A stretch of 47,046 bases of DNA from assembly GCA_035281585.1 (NCBI GenBank), contig DATEDP010000044.1, forward strand, positions 1-47,046, given 5' to 3'. Below, in pieces: positions 29,291 through 39,200 of this stretch; within the stretch, counting starts at the first letter, position 1, and every line of letters begins with the position of its first letter. The translations under genes were made by a program, and so were the position numbers. The notes beneath the pieces were generated by a model, which had not been told where the DNA came from, did not search any database, and saw nothing but the letters and a program-made list of their open reading frames with translations. Origin of the DNA: a bacterium (GTDB taxonomy: Bacteria; UBA10199; DSSB01).

Positions 29291-31284
29291 TCTTCGGACA
29301 GATTGGGGCTACGGTAACTCTGGGGCACCAGGCGCTGGATCACCCTTTGCCGCAACCGGGCTTCGCTGAATTGGTCGAAGTAGTCGGGCCCCGCCTCCAG
29401 ATATTCGCGCAGCGCCGGCTGCTGGAAATATTTGGCCAGAGCCTCGGGCTTGGCATTTTGGGGGGGAGCGGGAAGCGGGGCTTCTCCCAGCAGAATCCGA
29501 AGCAAGCTGGCATGGGCAATGGCGGTTCTCAAGTCGAAGCGGGGTTCGGCGGGTTTCCCGGCACCGGCGGCAAATTCCTGGAGCTGCCTTTGCTTGGTCC
29601 GGAGTTGCAAAGCGATTTGATCGATCACCCGCTTGTTCCTGCTCAGGTTGAAGAGCAGGCTCCGGGCTTCGGCGATTCGCCGGGCGCTGTCCAAAGGCGC
29701 GGCCGCTTCGACGATCATGAAATATCCGCTCAAGGTGTTTTCGGAAAACGCCGAATTCAAGTAGGGCGCGATTTGTTGGATCAGACCGCGACGGTCGGCC
29801 GGCGGAATCGAAGGCAGGACCTGGCGGAAGGCTTGAAGGGCTCGAGGCTCCGCCCCCTTTTTGCCGCTTTGGACTACGTGAACCAAATCTTTCAAAAAGC
29901 GAACTCGGGCCGATGGCGGCTCGATCCGGGGAATCGCGGCTTCCAAAAATTCGATGGCCGCCAAAGAGGTTTGGATTTTATCGATTTCTTTCCCCCAGAA
30001 CCTTCCTTTTGCCAAGCAATGGCTCGCGTATTCGGCGCCGTTTTTCAGCGCCGCCGGTGGAAGGGTAGGGGCTTTGGCTGTCAGGTTCTTGAGGACTTGA
30101 GCTTCCCGCTTCAGCTCAGGTCCGTAATCGGGCCCGTTTTTGAGCTTCCGGGCATCCATAAATTCGATGAGACCCCAAGCGAGGGGGCCTCCGGCCAATA
30201 GAAGGATCTCGAGCAGCATGAAGGGATCGAGACCGGCCATCGACATTCGGAGGCCTTCGGTTCCGGCCCAAGCCGCGGGGCTTCGGAGCAGGATGCCCAG
30301 GCCGGCTGCGCCGCCCAAGGCTTTGGCAGGGACTTTTAGAGTTTGGAGCAAGGAGAGATCCAAGGCCCGTGGCAGCGTTCGGCTTCGCCATTCCAGCTCC
30401 CGCATCTGCCGGGCATAGCCTCGGCCCAGCAACCCGGTGCCGAGGCGCATGCCGGCGCCCAAGCTGATCATCGAGGCCAAGGTATCGGTCACCGCGGTGG
30501 CGTCGTCGACTTGGGGTCGCAGGCCCAACCGCGTTTCGGCCCAATGGGCGGTCAAGAGGCCGCCGAAGAGCGCCGATTGATGGACGAGGGGATGGCTGTA
30601 GCGGGCGAAGGCGGCGCCTCGAGTGAGTGCGCCCCATTCGTTGACGCCGTGAAGCTGGGCCAGGCCTTGTTTTCCGGCCAGGCCGAAGAGCTTGATCGCG
30701 CCCAAGCTCAGGGCGGCGCTTTGCAGGTCCCGGCTCCAAGGGTTTTGCACCTCGAGGCCGCGGAGGACCCGGCCGGTGGCGACGAAGGTCGGCACTTCGG
30801 CGGCGAAAGCCAGCGAGCCGGCGCTAAGTCGCGCTCCCAAACCGCGGCTGTACCAAGCGGCCGGGCCGGCGGCCAAGGCCCCCAAGCCGGCCGCTCGGAC
30901 CAGCCCGGCGACGGTGGTGCCGGCCAGCATCGGCAGGATCATCGCCGGATCGCTGGCGTCCTTGACGAAGCGCGAGATCAAGATTTCGGCCCGGGCCCCG
31001 ATGGCACCGCGGCCTTCAAGGGCCGCGATCGCTTCACCGGCCTTTTCCGACAGTTCCGGAAATTCGGTTTGGGCGGCGACGGCGGCATAGAGCTTGAGCG
31101 CCCAATCGAGCTGATCGCGGTTCTGGAACCGCCGTCCCAGCCGCAGCAGATCGCCATAAAATATTTCGGCGTCCTGCTCGCGGCCCAGCGACTCCAGCTC
31201 GGCTAAAAGAGTAGGGGAAGGTGCGGTGGTTTCATCGCGCGGCCCTTGCAGCAGGCTGTTCGCGACATTTTTGAACTCGACCAT
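29287..31284 (-). CDS. Paralogue A of a three-gene family (shared N-module, helical C-term)
   Basis: A 665-residue protein of unknown function, last gene of a three-gene operon. Residues about 25-95 are helical (EIFYGDLLRLGRRF, ALEGRGAIGARAEILISRF). Residues about 110-290 form a hydrophobic Gly/Ala-rich module ending in ETRLGLRP, then DTLASMISLGAGMRLGTGLLG. A membrane-like helix follows near 355-375 (FMLLEILLLAGGPLAWGLIEF). The C-terminal half is helical and ends in the motif QQPALREYLEAG shared with paralogue C. The N-module is close to C at both protein and DNA level. No signal peptide is seen. The ribosome-binding site is weak. It ends 4 bases into the convergent lipoprotein gene. Confidence 0.8.
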   Translation of the reverse strand: MVEFKNVANSLLQGPRDETTAPSPTLLAELESLGREQDAEIFYGDLLRLGRRFQNRDQLDWALKLYAAVAAQTEFPELSEKAGEAIAALEGRGAIGARAEILISRFVKDASDPAMILPMLAGTTVAGLVRAAGLGALAAGPAAWYSRGLGARLSAGSLAFAAEVPTFVATGRVLRGLEVQNPWSRDLQSAALSLGAIKLFGLAGKQGLAQLHGVNEWGALTRGAAFARYSHPLVHQSALFGGLLTAHWAETRLGLRPQVDDATAVTDTLASMISLGAGMRLGTGLLGRGYARQMRELEWRSRTLPRALDLSLLQTLKVPAKALGGAAGLGILLRSPAAWAGTEGLRMSMAGLDPFMLLEILLLAGGPLAWGLIEFMDARKLKNGPDYGPELKREAQVLKNLTAKAPTLPPAALKNGAEYASHCLAKGRFWGKEIDKIQTSLAAIEFLEAAIPRIEPPSARVRFLKDLVHVVQSGKKGAEPRALQAFRQVLPSIPPADRRGLIQQIAPYLNSAFSENTLSGYFMIVEAAAPLDSARRIAEARSLLFNLSRNKRVIDQIALQLRTKQRQLQEFAAGAGKPAEPRFDLRTAIAHASLLRILLGEAPLPAPPQNAKPEALAKYFQQPALREYLEAGPDYFDQFSEARLRQRVIQRLVPQSYRSPNLSED

Positions 31285-31315
31285 GCGAATCTCGAAAGCT
31301 CCCGAGCCCTCGGAT

Positions 31316-33673
31316 TCATTTTTCCGGTCCCAGAATCAGTTTGGGCATAAAAGCCTCCCGATAGGCGGCATTATGCTGGTGATAAAGCTTGTCATCGACC
31401 ACGATCCAGCGCAGCGGCACCGGCCGCCCCTCCTGAAAGGGGCCGATGTTGCGAGGCCGGGAATAATCGCCTTCGCCGATCAGCCGGGCCTTGACGAAAC
31501 CGGCGCCGGCGAAGAAAGCGGCGGTGGAGCGGTGGTGGCCTTCCTCGATCAGAAAATTCCCGTTGGGCTGTTCCCAAACGTCGATGCTCGGCATGGGGGC
31601 TCCGCGCTCGATTCGTTGCTGAAATTTTCTTGCCCGCGAGCGCTCCACCGCGAAGTGATAAGGCCGGAAAAAGATCCTGGAGGTCGGGATGTAGGCCAAG
31701 TCGGAGCCGAGCTCGATCTTTCGGTCGGCCGGCAGGAGGCCGAAGCCGTCGAAACCGAAGGGCAGGTGCTCCTCGATGAACTCGGAGTAGCTTTTGCCGA
31801 GCTCTTGGGCCCTTTGCTGCAAGCTCGCGGGCGAAAATTCCCGGGTCTGGAGCAAGCTGCGGTAGAGGAAGGCCTGGTTCTCGACATTGAGGTCCTCGGC
31901 TTCGAGCCGACGCCAGCGGAGGCGGCGGGCCTGGGCCGTCTTGGAATGGTAGAACTCGGCATCGAAGCCGCTTTCCTTGTCCCAATAATTTAAAAATTGG
32001 GGATCGACCTTCTTTGGCTGACCTAATTCCTGGATCGCTTCGAGAAAAGCTTCGGCTTCGTGACGATAGAGCGGGGCCAGCTGTTTCACAAAGCCCTCGA
32101 AAGCTTTCGGCGGCAGGTCGGCGGCGATTTGGTGAAAGATGCCGTCGAATTCGGCCGAGCCGAAATGGAGGTCTTCGAGCTTTCGCATCAGGGCCAAGTT
32201 GGAATCGGTGACCGGAATCTTTTCCTCGGCGATGGCCAGCGCCAGATGACTCAGGGCCTTCGCCTCGTCCCGCGGCAGCTCCGGATTTTCGTGCAAGAGC
32301 CGCCGGGCCAGCTCCCGGACCGCGCTGCTCGGGTGGGGTAACCATGAATAAAGCGCGGTGAGATCGCCCAAGACAGCGAGGGACTTGAGCAGCGCCGGCA
32401 GCTGTTTGGGGCGCTTGGAGCGCGCGAGAAAGTTCAGCACCCGATCATGATAGAGGCCGATCAGCTCTTCGACTTTCGGCGAATGTTCCGTTTGCTCTCG
32501 CATGGCCCGGAGCAAGGTTGCCAGCGGCGGCAATTGGTCCGGCGACATTTTGGGAATGGCCAGCTTGAGCGCCGCCAAGTTGCTGGCGGCCTGATCGAGC
32601 AAGGGAAGGAGCTCGCCTTGGACGTCGGTGGCGCCCTGCAGGGCCTTGCCCCAGAATCTCGGCTTGGCCGCCGGGTCCTTGAATTGGCTGATGGCCCAAT
32701 GATGACCGGGTCCAGGCCCTTCGCCCGCCGCGGAAGCCAGGGCCGGAGCGAAGGCCGGATTCCAAGTTGAAGTTTCGCTGCCGAGAGCGGGCGGCCGGGG
32801 CTTCGACCGCAGCTCGAGCTCGGCTTGAAAGCGCGCGAAATCGCGGCCGAGCAGGCCGCGGCCCAAACGGGCGCCGGCTCCGAGGCTGATCGTGGCGGCC
32901 AGAGTGTCGAGAACGAGATTCGCTCCGCTCAGCTCGGGGCGGAGACCGAGCCGGCTTTCCAAGCGATGAGCCACGAGCAATCCGGCGAAGGTCGGCAGCT
33001 CGGTGGGCATCGCTGGCGCCAGGGCCCGGCCGGCAAAGCCCACCAGCTTCAAGGTGCCCAAGGTGAGCGCCGAAGGGATCAGCTCGGTGGCGAAGCTTGG
33101 TTCAGCGGCCGGGCCGATGCCGGCGACGCGACGCAGCGACCGCGCGGCCAAGACGAAGCTGGGAACCTCGGCCAAATAGCCGGCCGCGCCCGAGGCCAGG
33201 CTCAATCCCAAGCCCCGGGAAGCGAAGCCCGAGCCGGCGAGGAGCCGGGAAGCGGCGGCTGCCCGGGCTATGCCATAGACGGCGCTGCCGGCGATCATCG
33301 GAACGATCAACAGCGGATCAATGGCTTCCTTGGCGATTCGGGAGACGAGGATTTCAGCTTGGGCTCCGAAGCTGCCCTGGCCTTCGAGGGCCGCGAAGCT
33401 GCTCCGGGCCTTTTGGGCCAGCAGCGGAAAGCTCTTTTGCTCGGCGACCTTTTCGAAAAGGCGGCGGGCGAAGTCGGGACGCCGGCTTTCGATGCGCCGG
33501 CCCAGCCGGTAGAGGTCGGTGAAAAAGATTTCGGAGTCTTTCTCCTTGGCCAAGGCGGCGAGCTCGGCCTGGCAGGCTCGGCTTAAGGGCGAGCTTCCGC
33601 CCCGAGCCTCGTCCAGCAGGGGGCCTGCGACATGGTTCGCCGAAAATCCGTCAACTGCACGGAACACTGCCAT
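31316..33673 (-). CDS. Paralogue B with C-terminal ParB/sulfiredoxin-like domain
   Basis: A 785-residue protein, middle gene of the operon. The N-module (about 40-310) keeps the family motifs EIFFTDLYRLGRR, ALEGQGSFGAQAEILVSR, ESRLGLRP, and DTLAATISLGAGARLGRGLLG. A helical, HEAT-like middle follows (about 320-650). The last 105 residues differ from A and C: ARKFQQRIERGAPMPSIDVW, then GNFLIEEGHHRSTAAFFAG with GHHR at 712-715. That is the pattern of the ParB-like nuclease/sulfiredoxin fold, whose GxHR motif binds nucleotide phosphate. The domain is known as a C-terminal toxin module in polymorphic toxin systems. Catalysis here is not shown. GTGAGGA precedes the ATG at good spacing. Confidence 0.8.
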   Translation of the reverse strand: MAVFRAVDGFSANHVAGPLLDEARGGSSPLSRACQAELAALAKEKDSEIFFTDLYRLGRRIESRRPDFARRLFEKVAEQKSFPLLAQKARSSFAALEGQGSFGAQAEILVSRIAKEAIDPLLIVPMIAGSAVYGIARAAAASRLLAGSGFASRGLGLSLASGAAGYLAEVPSFVLAARSLRRVAGIGPAAEPSFATELIPSALTLGTLKLVGFAGRALAPAMPTELPTFAGLLVAHRLESRLGLRPELSGANLVLDTLAATISLGAGARLGRGLLGRDFARFQAELELRSKPRPPALGSETSTWNPAFAPALASAAGEGPGPGHHWAISQFKDPAAKPRFWGKALQGATDVQGELLPLLDQAASNLAALKLAIPKMSPDQLPPLATLLRAMREQTEHSPKVEELIGLYHDRVLNFLARSKRPKQLPALLKSLAVLGDLTALYSWLPHPSSAVRELARRLLHENPELPRDEAKALSHLALAIAEEKIPVTDSNLALMRKLEDLHFGSAEFDGIFHQIAADLPPKAFEGFVKQLAPLYRHEAEAFLEAIQELGQPKKVDPQFLNYWDKESGFDAEFYHSKTAQARRLRWRRLEAEDLNVENQAFLYRSLLQTREFSPASLQQRAQELGKSYSEFIEEHLPFGFDGFGLLPADRKIELGSDLAYIPTSRIFFRPYHFAVERSRARKFQQRIERGAPMPSIDVWEQPNGNFLIEEGHHRSTAAFFAGAGFVKARLIGEGDYSRPRNIGPFQEGRPVPLRWIVVDDKLYHQHNAAYREAFMPKLILGPEK

Positions 33674-33719
33674 TCGGAAATCCTCACCCGAGCCAATCTT
33701 TGCTTCTTCAAAAATAAAT

Positions 33720-35975
33720 CTATTTGCGCTCGGGGTCGGTCTTCTTGAATCCGAGCAGCTGTTCAGCGAGCATCTCCCGGATCGCGGCGCTGGTGACCGG
33801 CTTGATGAGGGAGTCGCCGTTGCGAAGGTAAGCTTGCATGGCGGGTTGATTCAAATGCTCGCGGAGCGAAAAATCGGTTTCGAAATTGGGCGGCCGGTAA
33901 CCCTCCGATTCGCCGAACAGCTCCATCAGCTTGTGGGCTTGGACCAGCGCATCTTCGAGGTTAAACCTAATGTTCATGGCATCTTCCGAATCCTTGAGGA
34001 ATTTCCGGAGCGTTTCCTCGATTGGAGGTGCCGGCGGGTTCTTGACCTGCTCCTCCAAGACCTCGATGCGGCTCTGGCGCTGCCCCGGAATCACCCCGCC
34101 CTCGGGATTTTTTTTCAGCTCGTAGAGCTCGTTGACCAGGCCTTCTCGAATTTCCTGATATTGCTTGTCCAGGAAATTGCGGAGCTCCCGAAGCACCGAT
34201 CGTTGCCGCATGAGCAGGGCGGCATTGTTGTCGAGGTTGTTGTCGCGACGGTCGCGTTGGAAGTCCAAGGCCTTCGCCGCTTTTTCATAAGCCTCGGCTC
34301 GTTGCTCAACACCCAGCTCCATGGCCAAGGCATTGAGCAAGAAAAAGGCGGTCAACGCTTTATCCGGTTGATAGGCGCGGGCTCCCATTTGGACCCGGTC
34401 GAGCAGCTTCGCTCTTCCTTCCTTGCCGAGATGCTTGAAAGTTCGACCCAGCGCCGCCAAGGCGAGGGGACTGAAGTTTTCCTTCCCATCCAAAATCAGA
34501 TCGACCCAGGCCGAGAAGACTCGAAATCTCTGTTGAGCATCGAGGTGGTTCGTTTCCAAAGCCTTTTCCATGAAATTCATCGCGGCTTCTACCGTTGAGG
34601 CATCGCCGCGCCGGCGGCCGGCCATGCTTTCCTTCAGAGAATTTTCCGCCCGGACCGTTTCCTTGGCCAGCTTGGCCGGGAGCATGGTCGGAATGTCTTC
34701 TCCGAGCCGGTTCAATCGGTTGGCCGGGCCGGTCGGCGCTACGTTGGATCGGTAAATTCGGTAAATCCCATAAGCAATGGCTCCGCCGAATACGAGACTG
34801 GAAAGGATGGTCGCGGTCAAGGTCGTGGAATTCCAGCGCCCATCGGAGGCATGGGCCAAGGGGCTCCGCAGGAGAACGCCGAGACCGGCAGCGGCGGCGG
34901 TGGAGGCGGCGTTCAAGCGCGGCAGCTCCAAGGCGAGGGACGGCAGCGGCAGCGCCTTTTGCACGCTTTGCGTCCGCCATTCCAGCTCGTGCATTCGCCG
35001 GGCGTAAGCCTCGCCCAGCAGGCCTCGACCCAAGCGGGCGCCGGCCCCCAAGCTGATCATCGAAGCCAAGGTGTCGGTCACCGCGGTGGCGTCGTCGACC
35101 TGGGGCCGCAGCCCCAGCTTCGTCTCGACCGAATGGGCCGACATCAGGCCGCCGAAGAGCGAGGCTTGGTTGACCAAGGGATGGCTATAGCGGGCTAAAC
35201 CCAGGCTGCGAGTCATGACGCCGTATTCGTTGACTCCGTGGAGCTGGGCCAATCCCTGCTTGCCGGCGAAGCCGAAGACCTTGATCGCGCCGAGGCTCAG
35301 GGCGCCGGTCGAGAAATCCTGGCCCCAAGTGGCTTGGGGAGCCGAGCTCATCGCCCGCAAGGCCCGGCCGCTCAAGACAAAAGCCGGGACTTCGGCGGCG
35401 AAGCTCAAGCCGCCGGCAGTGGCGCTGGCACCGAGACCGCGGCTGTACCAAGCCGCCGGCGTGGCGGCCAGCCGGCTCAAACCGACGCCGCGGACCAGGC
35501 TGCCGACCGAGGTGCCGATCATCATCGGGGCGATCATCGCCGGGTCGCGAAAATCCTTGCTGAAGCGGGAAACCAGCACCTCGGCCCGGGCCCCGATCTC
35601 GCCATGGCCTTCGAGGGCCGCGACCGACTTCTTGGCCCGTTGGGCCAGCTCGGGAAAGTCGTTTTGGCCCGCGACCAAAGCATAGAGGCGCTGAGCCCAT
35701 TCGGGCTTGTCCCCGCCCTGGAGGCGGCCGCCGAGGTGAAGGAGGCCGCTGTAGAAAAGCTCGGGGTCGCGTTCCTTGGTCAAGGACTGGAGCTCGGCCC
35801 AGAGGCCGTGACCCATCTGCTTTTGAAAAGAGGCGACTTGTTCGGAAGAAAGGGAGTTGAAGGAAGGGAGCCCCAGCAGCGAAGCCGTCAGTCGGCTTGC
35901 CGAAAACTCATCCCCGGCCGGCGTCGGTTTCGAACCAATGCCAAGTCCGGTCTCGGTCTGGATTTGTGCCCCCAT
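33720..35975 (-). CDS. Paralogue C of the three-gene family (operon leader)
   Basis: A 751-residue protein of unknown function, first in the operon. After about 50 variable residues the shared module begins (ELFYSGLLHLGGRLQ, ALEGHGEIGARAEVLVSRF). It runs to ETKLGLRPQVDDATAVTD and ISLGAGARLGRGLLG. A membrane-like helix follows (TATILSSLVFGGAIAYGIY, near 385-403), then a charged helical region with a possible coiled coil (LRELRNFLDKQYQEIREG). The protein ends with NQPAMQAYLRNG, the same closing motif as paralogue A. AAGGA lies 8 bases before ATG 35975. The gap to paralogue B is 46 bases, and from B to A 31 bases, with no terminator seen, so all three are likely co-transcribed. Confidence 0.8.
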   Translation of the reverse strand: MGAQIQTETGLGIGSKPTPAGDEFSASRLTASLLGLPSFNSLSSEQVASFQKQMGHGLWAELQSLTKERDPELFYSGLLHLGGRLQGGDKPEWAQRLYALVAGQNDFPELAQRAKKSVAALEGHGEIGARAEVLVSRFSKDFRDPAMIAPMMIGTSVGSLVRGVGLSRLAATPAAWYSRGLGASATAGGLSFAAEVPAFVLSGRALRAMSSAPQATWGQDFSTGALSLGAIKVFGFAGKQGLAQLHGVNEYGVMTRSLGLARYSHPLVNQASLFGGLMSAHSVETKLGLRPQVDDATAVTDTLASMISLGAGARLGRGLLGEAYARRMHELEWRTQSVQKALPLPSLALELPRLNAASTAAAAGLGVLLRSPLAHASDGRWNSTTLTATILSSLVFGGAIAYGIYRIYRSNVAPTGPANRLNRLGEDIPTMLPAKLAKETVRAENSLKESMAGRRRGDASTVEAAMNFMEKALETNHLDAQQRFRVFSAWVDLILDGKENFSPLALAALGRTFKHLGKEGRAKLLDRVQMGARAYQPDKALTAFFLLNALAMELGVEQRAEAYEKAAKALDFQRDRRDNNLDNNAALLMRQRSVLRELRNFLDKQYQEIREGLVNELYELKKNPEGGVIPGQRQSRIEVLEEQVKNPPAPPIEETLRKFLKDSEDAMNIRFNLEDALVQAHKLMELFGESEGYRPPNFETDFSLREHLNQPAMQAYLRNGDSLIKPVTSAAIREMLAEQLLGFKKTDPERK

Positions 35976-35995
35976 ACCAATTCCTTCGAGATATC

Positions 35996-36014
35996 ATGGC
36001 CTCGGGAAGGCCAT
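35996..36014 (-). promoter_or_regulatory. Leader hairpin of the paralogue operon
   Basis: On the minus strand ATGGCCT and AGGCCAT form a 7-base stem with a 5-base loop, ending about 20 bases before the start of paralogue C. It may influence translation initiation. Confidence 0.35.
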
Positions 36015-36045
36015 TTCAGCGTTAATGGTCCTTCATCTATCGGGT

Positions 36046-36070
36046 AAAAAGGCCCTTAGTTGCGGCCTTT
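36046..36070 (-). terminator. Possible attenuator in the leader of the paralogue operon
   Basis: On the minus strand AAAGGCC and GGCCTTT pair across a 9-base loop and run into five T. The hairpin lies 70-95 bases upstream of paralogue C, inside its probable leader, so it looks like a weak intrinsic terminator or attenuator. It could instead end a short transcript from upstream. Confidence 0.4.
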
Positions 36071-36164
36071 GCTCTTTACAGCCGAAACGGCTCCATGCTA
36101 ACTCCGAGGAAGTCGGGTCCTAAGAGGGGACCTTCCTTCCAGGTCAGAAATTCCAAAGATTTCA

Positions 36165-36170
36165 TATATT
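36165..36170 (+). promoter_or_regulatory. Possible -10 element for smc
   Basis: TATATT (five of six consensus bases) lies in a short AT-rich stretch 31 bases before the smc start. No recognisable -35 stands 16-18 bases upstream, so the assignment is tentative. The same AT-rich block could also serve the divergent operon. Confidence 0.3.
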
Positions 36171-36200
36171 TATTGTCCTCGTGCGCGTGGAGTTTGGCTT

Positions 36201-39200
36201 TTGAAGATCAAAAGACTGGAAATCCAAGGATTCAAATCCTTTCCCGACAGGACCGTGATCGACTTTCAGCAAGGGATCACCTCCATCGTCGGCCCCAACG
36301 GCTGTGGCAAATCCAACATCGTCGATGCCATTCGTTGGGTCATGGGCGAGATGAGCGCCAAGCACCTCCGGGGCAAGGCGATGGAAGACGTCATCTTCGC
36401 CGGCAGCCAAACCCGGCCGCCGACCAATTTCGCCGAAGTCACCATGGTCATGGGCAACGAGGACGGACGGGCCCCGGCGGCTTACGCCAATTATTCGGAG
36501 ATCGCGGTCACCCGCCGGCTCCACCGCTCCGGCGAGAGCGAGTACGCGATCAACAAGACGCCTTGCCGCCTGCGTGACATCTACGACGTCTTCCTCGGCA
36601 GCGGCGTCGGCACCAAGGCCTATTCGATCATCGAGCAGGGCAAGATCGGCCAGATCATCACTTCCAAGCCCGAGGACCGCCGCACCATCATCGAGGAGGC
36701 GGCCGGCATCAGCAAGTTCAAGAGCCGCAAGGAAGCGGCGCTGCGCAAGATCGAAGCCACCAAGGGCAATCTGCTCCGGCTCGCCGATATCCTGGCCGAG
36801 CTCAAGCGCCAGATCAACTCCATCGACCGCCAAGCCCGCAAGGCCGAACGCTACCGCGAGACCGAGGTCGAGCTCCGCGACCTCGACTTGCATCTCTCGA
36901 GCCACGACTTCCTCCGGTGGAACGGCGAGCTCGAGGAGCTGGAGCGCGGGCTCAAGGCGCTGGAGGAAGGCGAGGCCGCCCTCAGCGCCGAGGTCGCCCA
37001 GCAAGAGACCCAAATCGAAACCGCCCGTCTCCGTTTGGTCGAGCTCGAACGCCAACTCATGAGTTTGCAGGAGGTCCTGTATGAGAAGAACAATTCCCTT
37101 CAGCTCCATCAGGCCGGCATCGACTATAAGGGTCGCGAGATCGATTCGCTCGGCCGACAGAACGAGGCCGCAACCAAAGACATCGAGGTGGTCAAGGGTC
37201 GCTTAAGCGAGCTGAGCCAGGCCGTCGCCGCGGCCAACGAGTCCCAAGTCGGCATCGATCTCGAATTCGCCGCCGCCCAGGAGAATTCGCAGAACCTCGA
37301 GGCCGAGCTTCAGGCCAAATCGGCCGAAGAGCGCGACGGCGCCTTCGCGATGGAACGGCTCTCCCATGAGATGATGGCCTTGCTCCAAAGCCTTTCCGAG
37401 CGAGGCAGCCGCAAGGAAGCCGTCCAGCGGCGCAAGGTCGACTTGGCCGGCCGGATCGGGAAGGACCAGGCCGAGATCGACGAGATCGACCGGCTGATCG
37501 GCCAGCAGAACGCCAAGCTCCGCGAGATCCACGCCCAGCTCGGCGAGGTTAAGCAATTCAAGCTCGAGCTGATCCAGCAGGGCGACAGCATCGCCTCCAA
37601 CATCGCCGGCCAGCGCGAGGAGAGGGCCCAGGCCGAGGCCAAGCTCCACGAGCTGAAGGACAAGCTGGCGCTGAAGCGCTCCCGGCTTCATTCGCTCGAG
37701 GAGCTGGAGCGCAACTTCGAGGGTTACAAGGACGGCGTCCGCAACGTGATGACCAAGCGGAGCCAGCTCGATCCCGACAGCGCGATTTACGGGACGGTGG
37801 CCGACATCGTCGAGACCGACTCGCATTACGAGATGGCGGTCGGCGCGGTCTTGGGCGAGCGCCTCCAGTACGTCGTCGTCAAGAGCCAAGAGGCCGGCGT
37901 CGAGGCTTTGCAATATCTCAAGACCGAATCGATGGGCCGGCTCTCCTGCATTCCGCTGGAGGTGCGGGAGGAAGGCGAAGACGCCCATTTCCCTTATGGC
38001 GAGGAGCACGGCGTCCTCGGCCCCTTGCAGCATTTCGTCCGGGTGAAGCGCGATTACGACAAGGTCGGGCGCTACCTCTTCGGCGACGTCGTCCTGGTTC
38101 AAAACCTCAACCGGGCCCTCGACCTCTGGAGCAGCAACGGCCACCGCAAGACGCTGGTCACGCTCGACGGCGAGGTCGTCGATCCCTCCGGCATCGTCAC
38201 CGGCGGCTCGCGCGAGGGCGGGGCCCAAGCCATCCTCGAGAAGAAACGCGAGATCAAGGAGCTGCGCCATGAGGTCGGCGTCGTCGAGGCCCAGGTTCGG
38301 GAGCAAGTTTCCCAGGTCGAGCGCTGCGGCGCCCGGATCCAGATGCTCGAGCAATCGCTCGAAGCCCTGAAGCGCGATTCCCACAGCGAGGAGCTCAAGA
38401 TCGTCCACCAGGAGCAGGACTTGAACCACCTCCAGACCGAGCTTCGCCGCCTGACCGAGCGCCGGGACAAGCTCTCGCTCGAGATCTCGGCGGCGATGCA
38501 GGAAGAATCGGACTTGGTCCGGGAAATCGAGGAGCTTGAGGCTGAAATTCTCGGGATCGAGACCAAGAAGACCGAGGCTCAGGCCAAGACCGAGGAGACC
38601 AAGCTTCGCCAGGCCGAGCTGCGGACGGCTCTCGACCTGCTCCGCCAGCAAACTTTCGAGCAGAAGTCGCGGCTGGCCCTGGTCGCCGAGAAGAAATCCA
38701 ACCTCGAGCGAGAATTGCAGCGGATGGTCGAGGAGCGGGCCGCGGCCCAGCAGCAGCTCGACGAGCGCCATGCCTCGATCAGCGCCGCCAACCAGCAAGT
38801 GGCCCAGCTCAAGCGCGAGATCGAGGAGAGCCGCGAGCTTTTGGCCAAGCTGGTCGTCGAGATCCAGGAACGGGAGGCCAAGGCCGTGGGCCTGCGCGAT
38901 GAAATCCAAGGCTTGAAGGACCTCATCGCCTCGCTCGAGGCTTCGCTTCGCCAAAACCGGACCCAGGCCGAAGGCCTGCGCCAGGAGCTGCACCAGCGGG
39001 TCTTGGGCCTCAGCGAGGGCCGGACCAAGGTTCAGCTCCTCAAGCAGCAGATCTTCGAGCGCTACCACGTCGATTTAGTGGAGAAAGCGCCGGAATTCGC
39101 CGAGCGGCCGATCGAGCGCGAAACCCAAGCCGCCAAGGTCGCCGAGCTGCGGGAAAGGCTCGAGAAGATCGGCCCGGTCAATCTGGGTGCCATCGAGGAA

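Noticed and set aside
29287-36000. Prophage or insertion-sequence origin of the three-paralogue region
   Set aside because: No integrase, transposase, terminal repeats or phage structural genes are visible, and composition is like the rest of the window.
37203-39068. A 621-residue frame on the minus strand opposite smc
   Set aside because: Antisense of coiled-coil coding sequence; Leu/Glu-rich mirror pattern without motifs.
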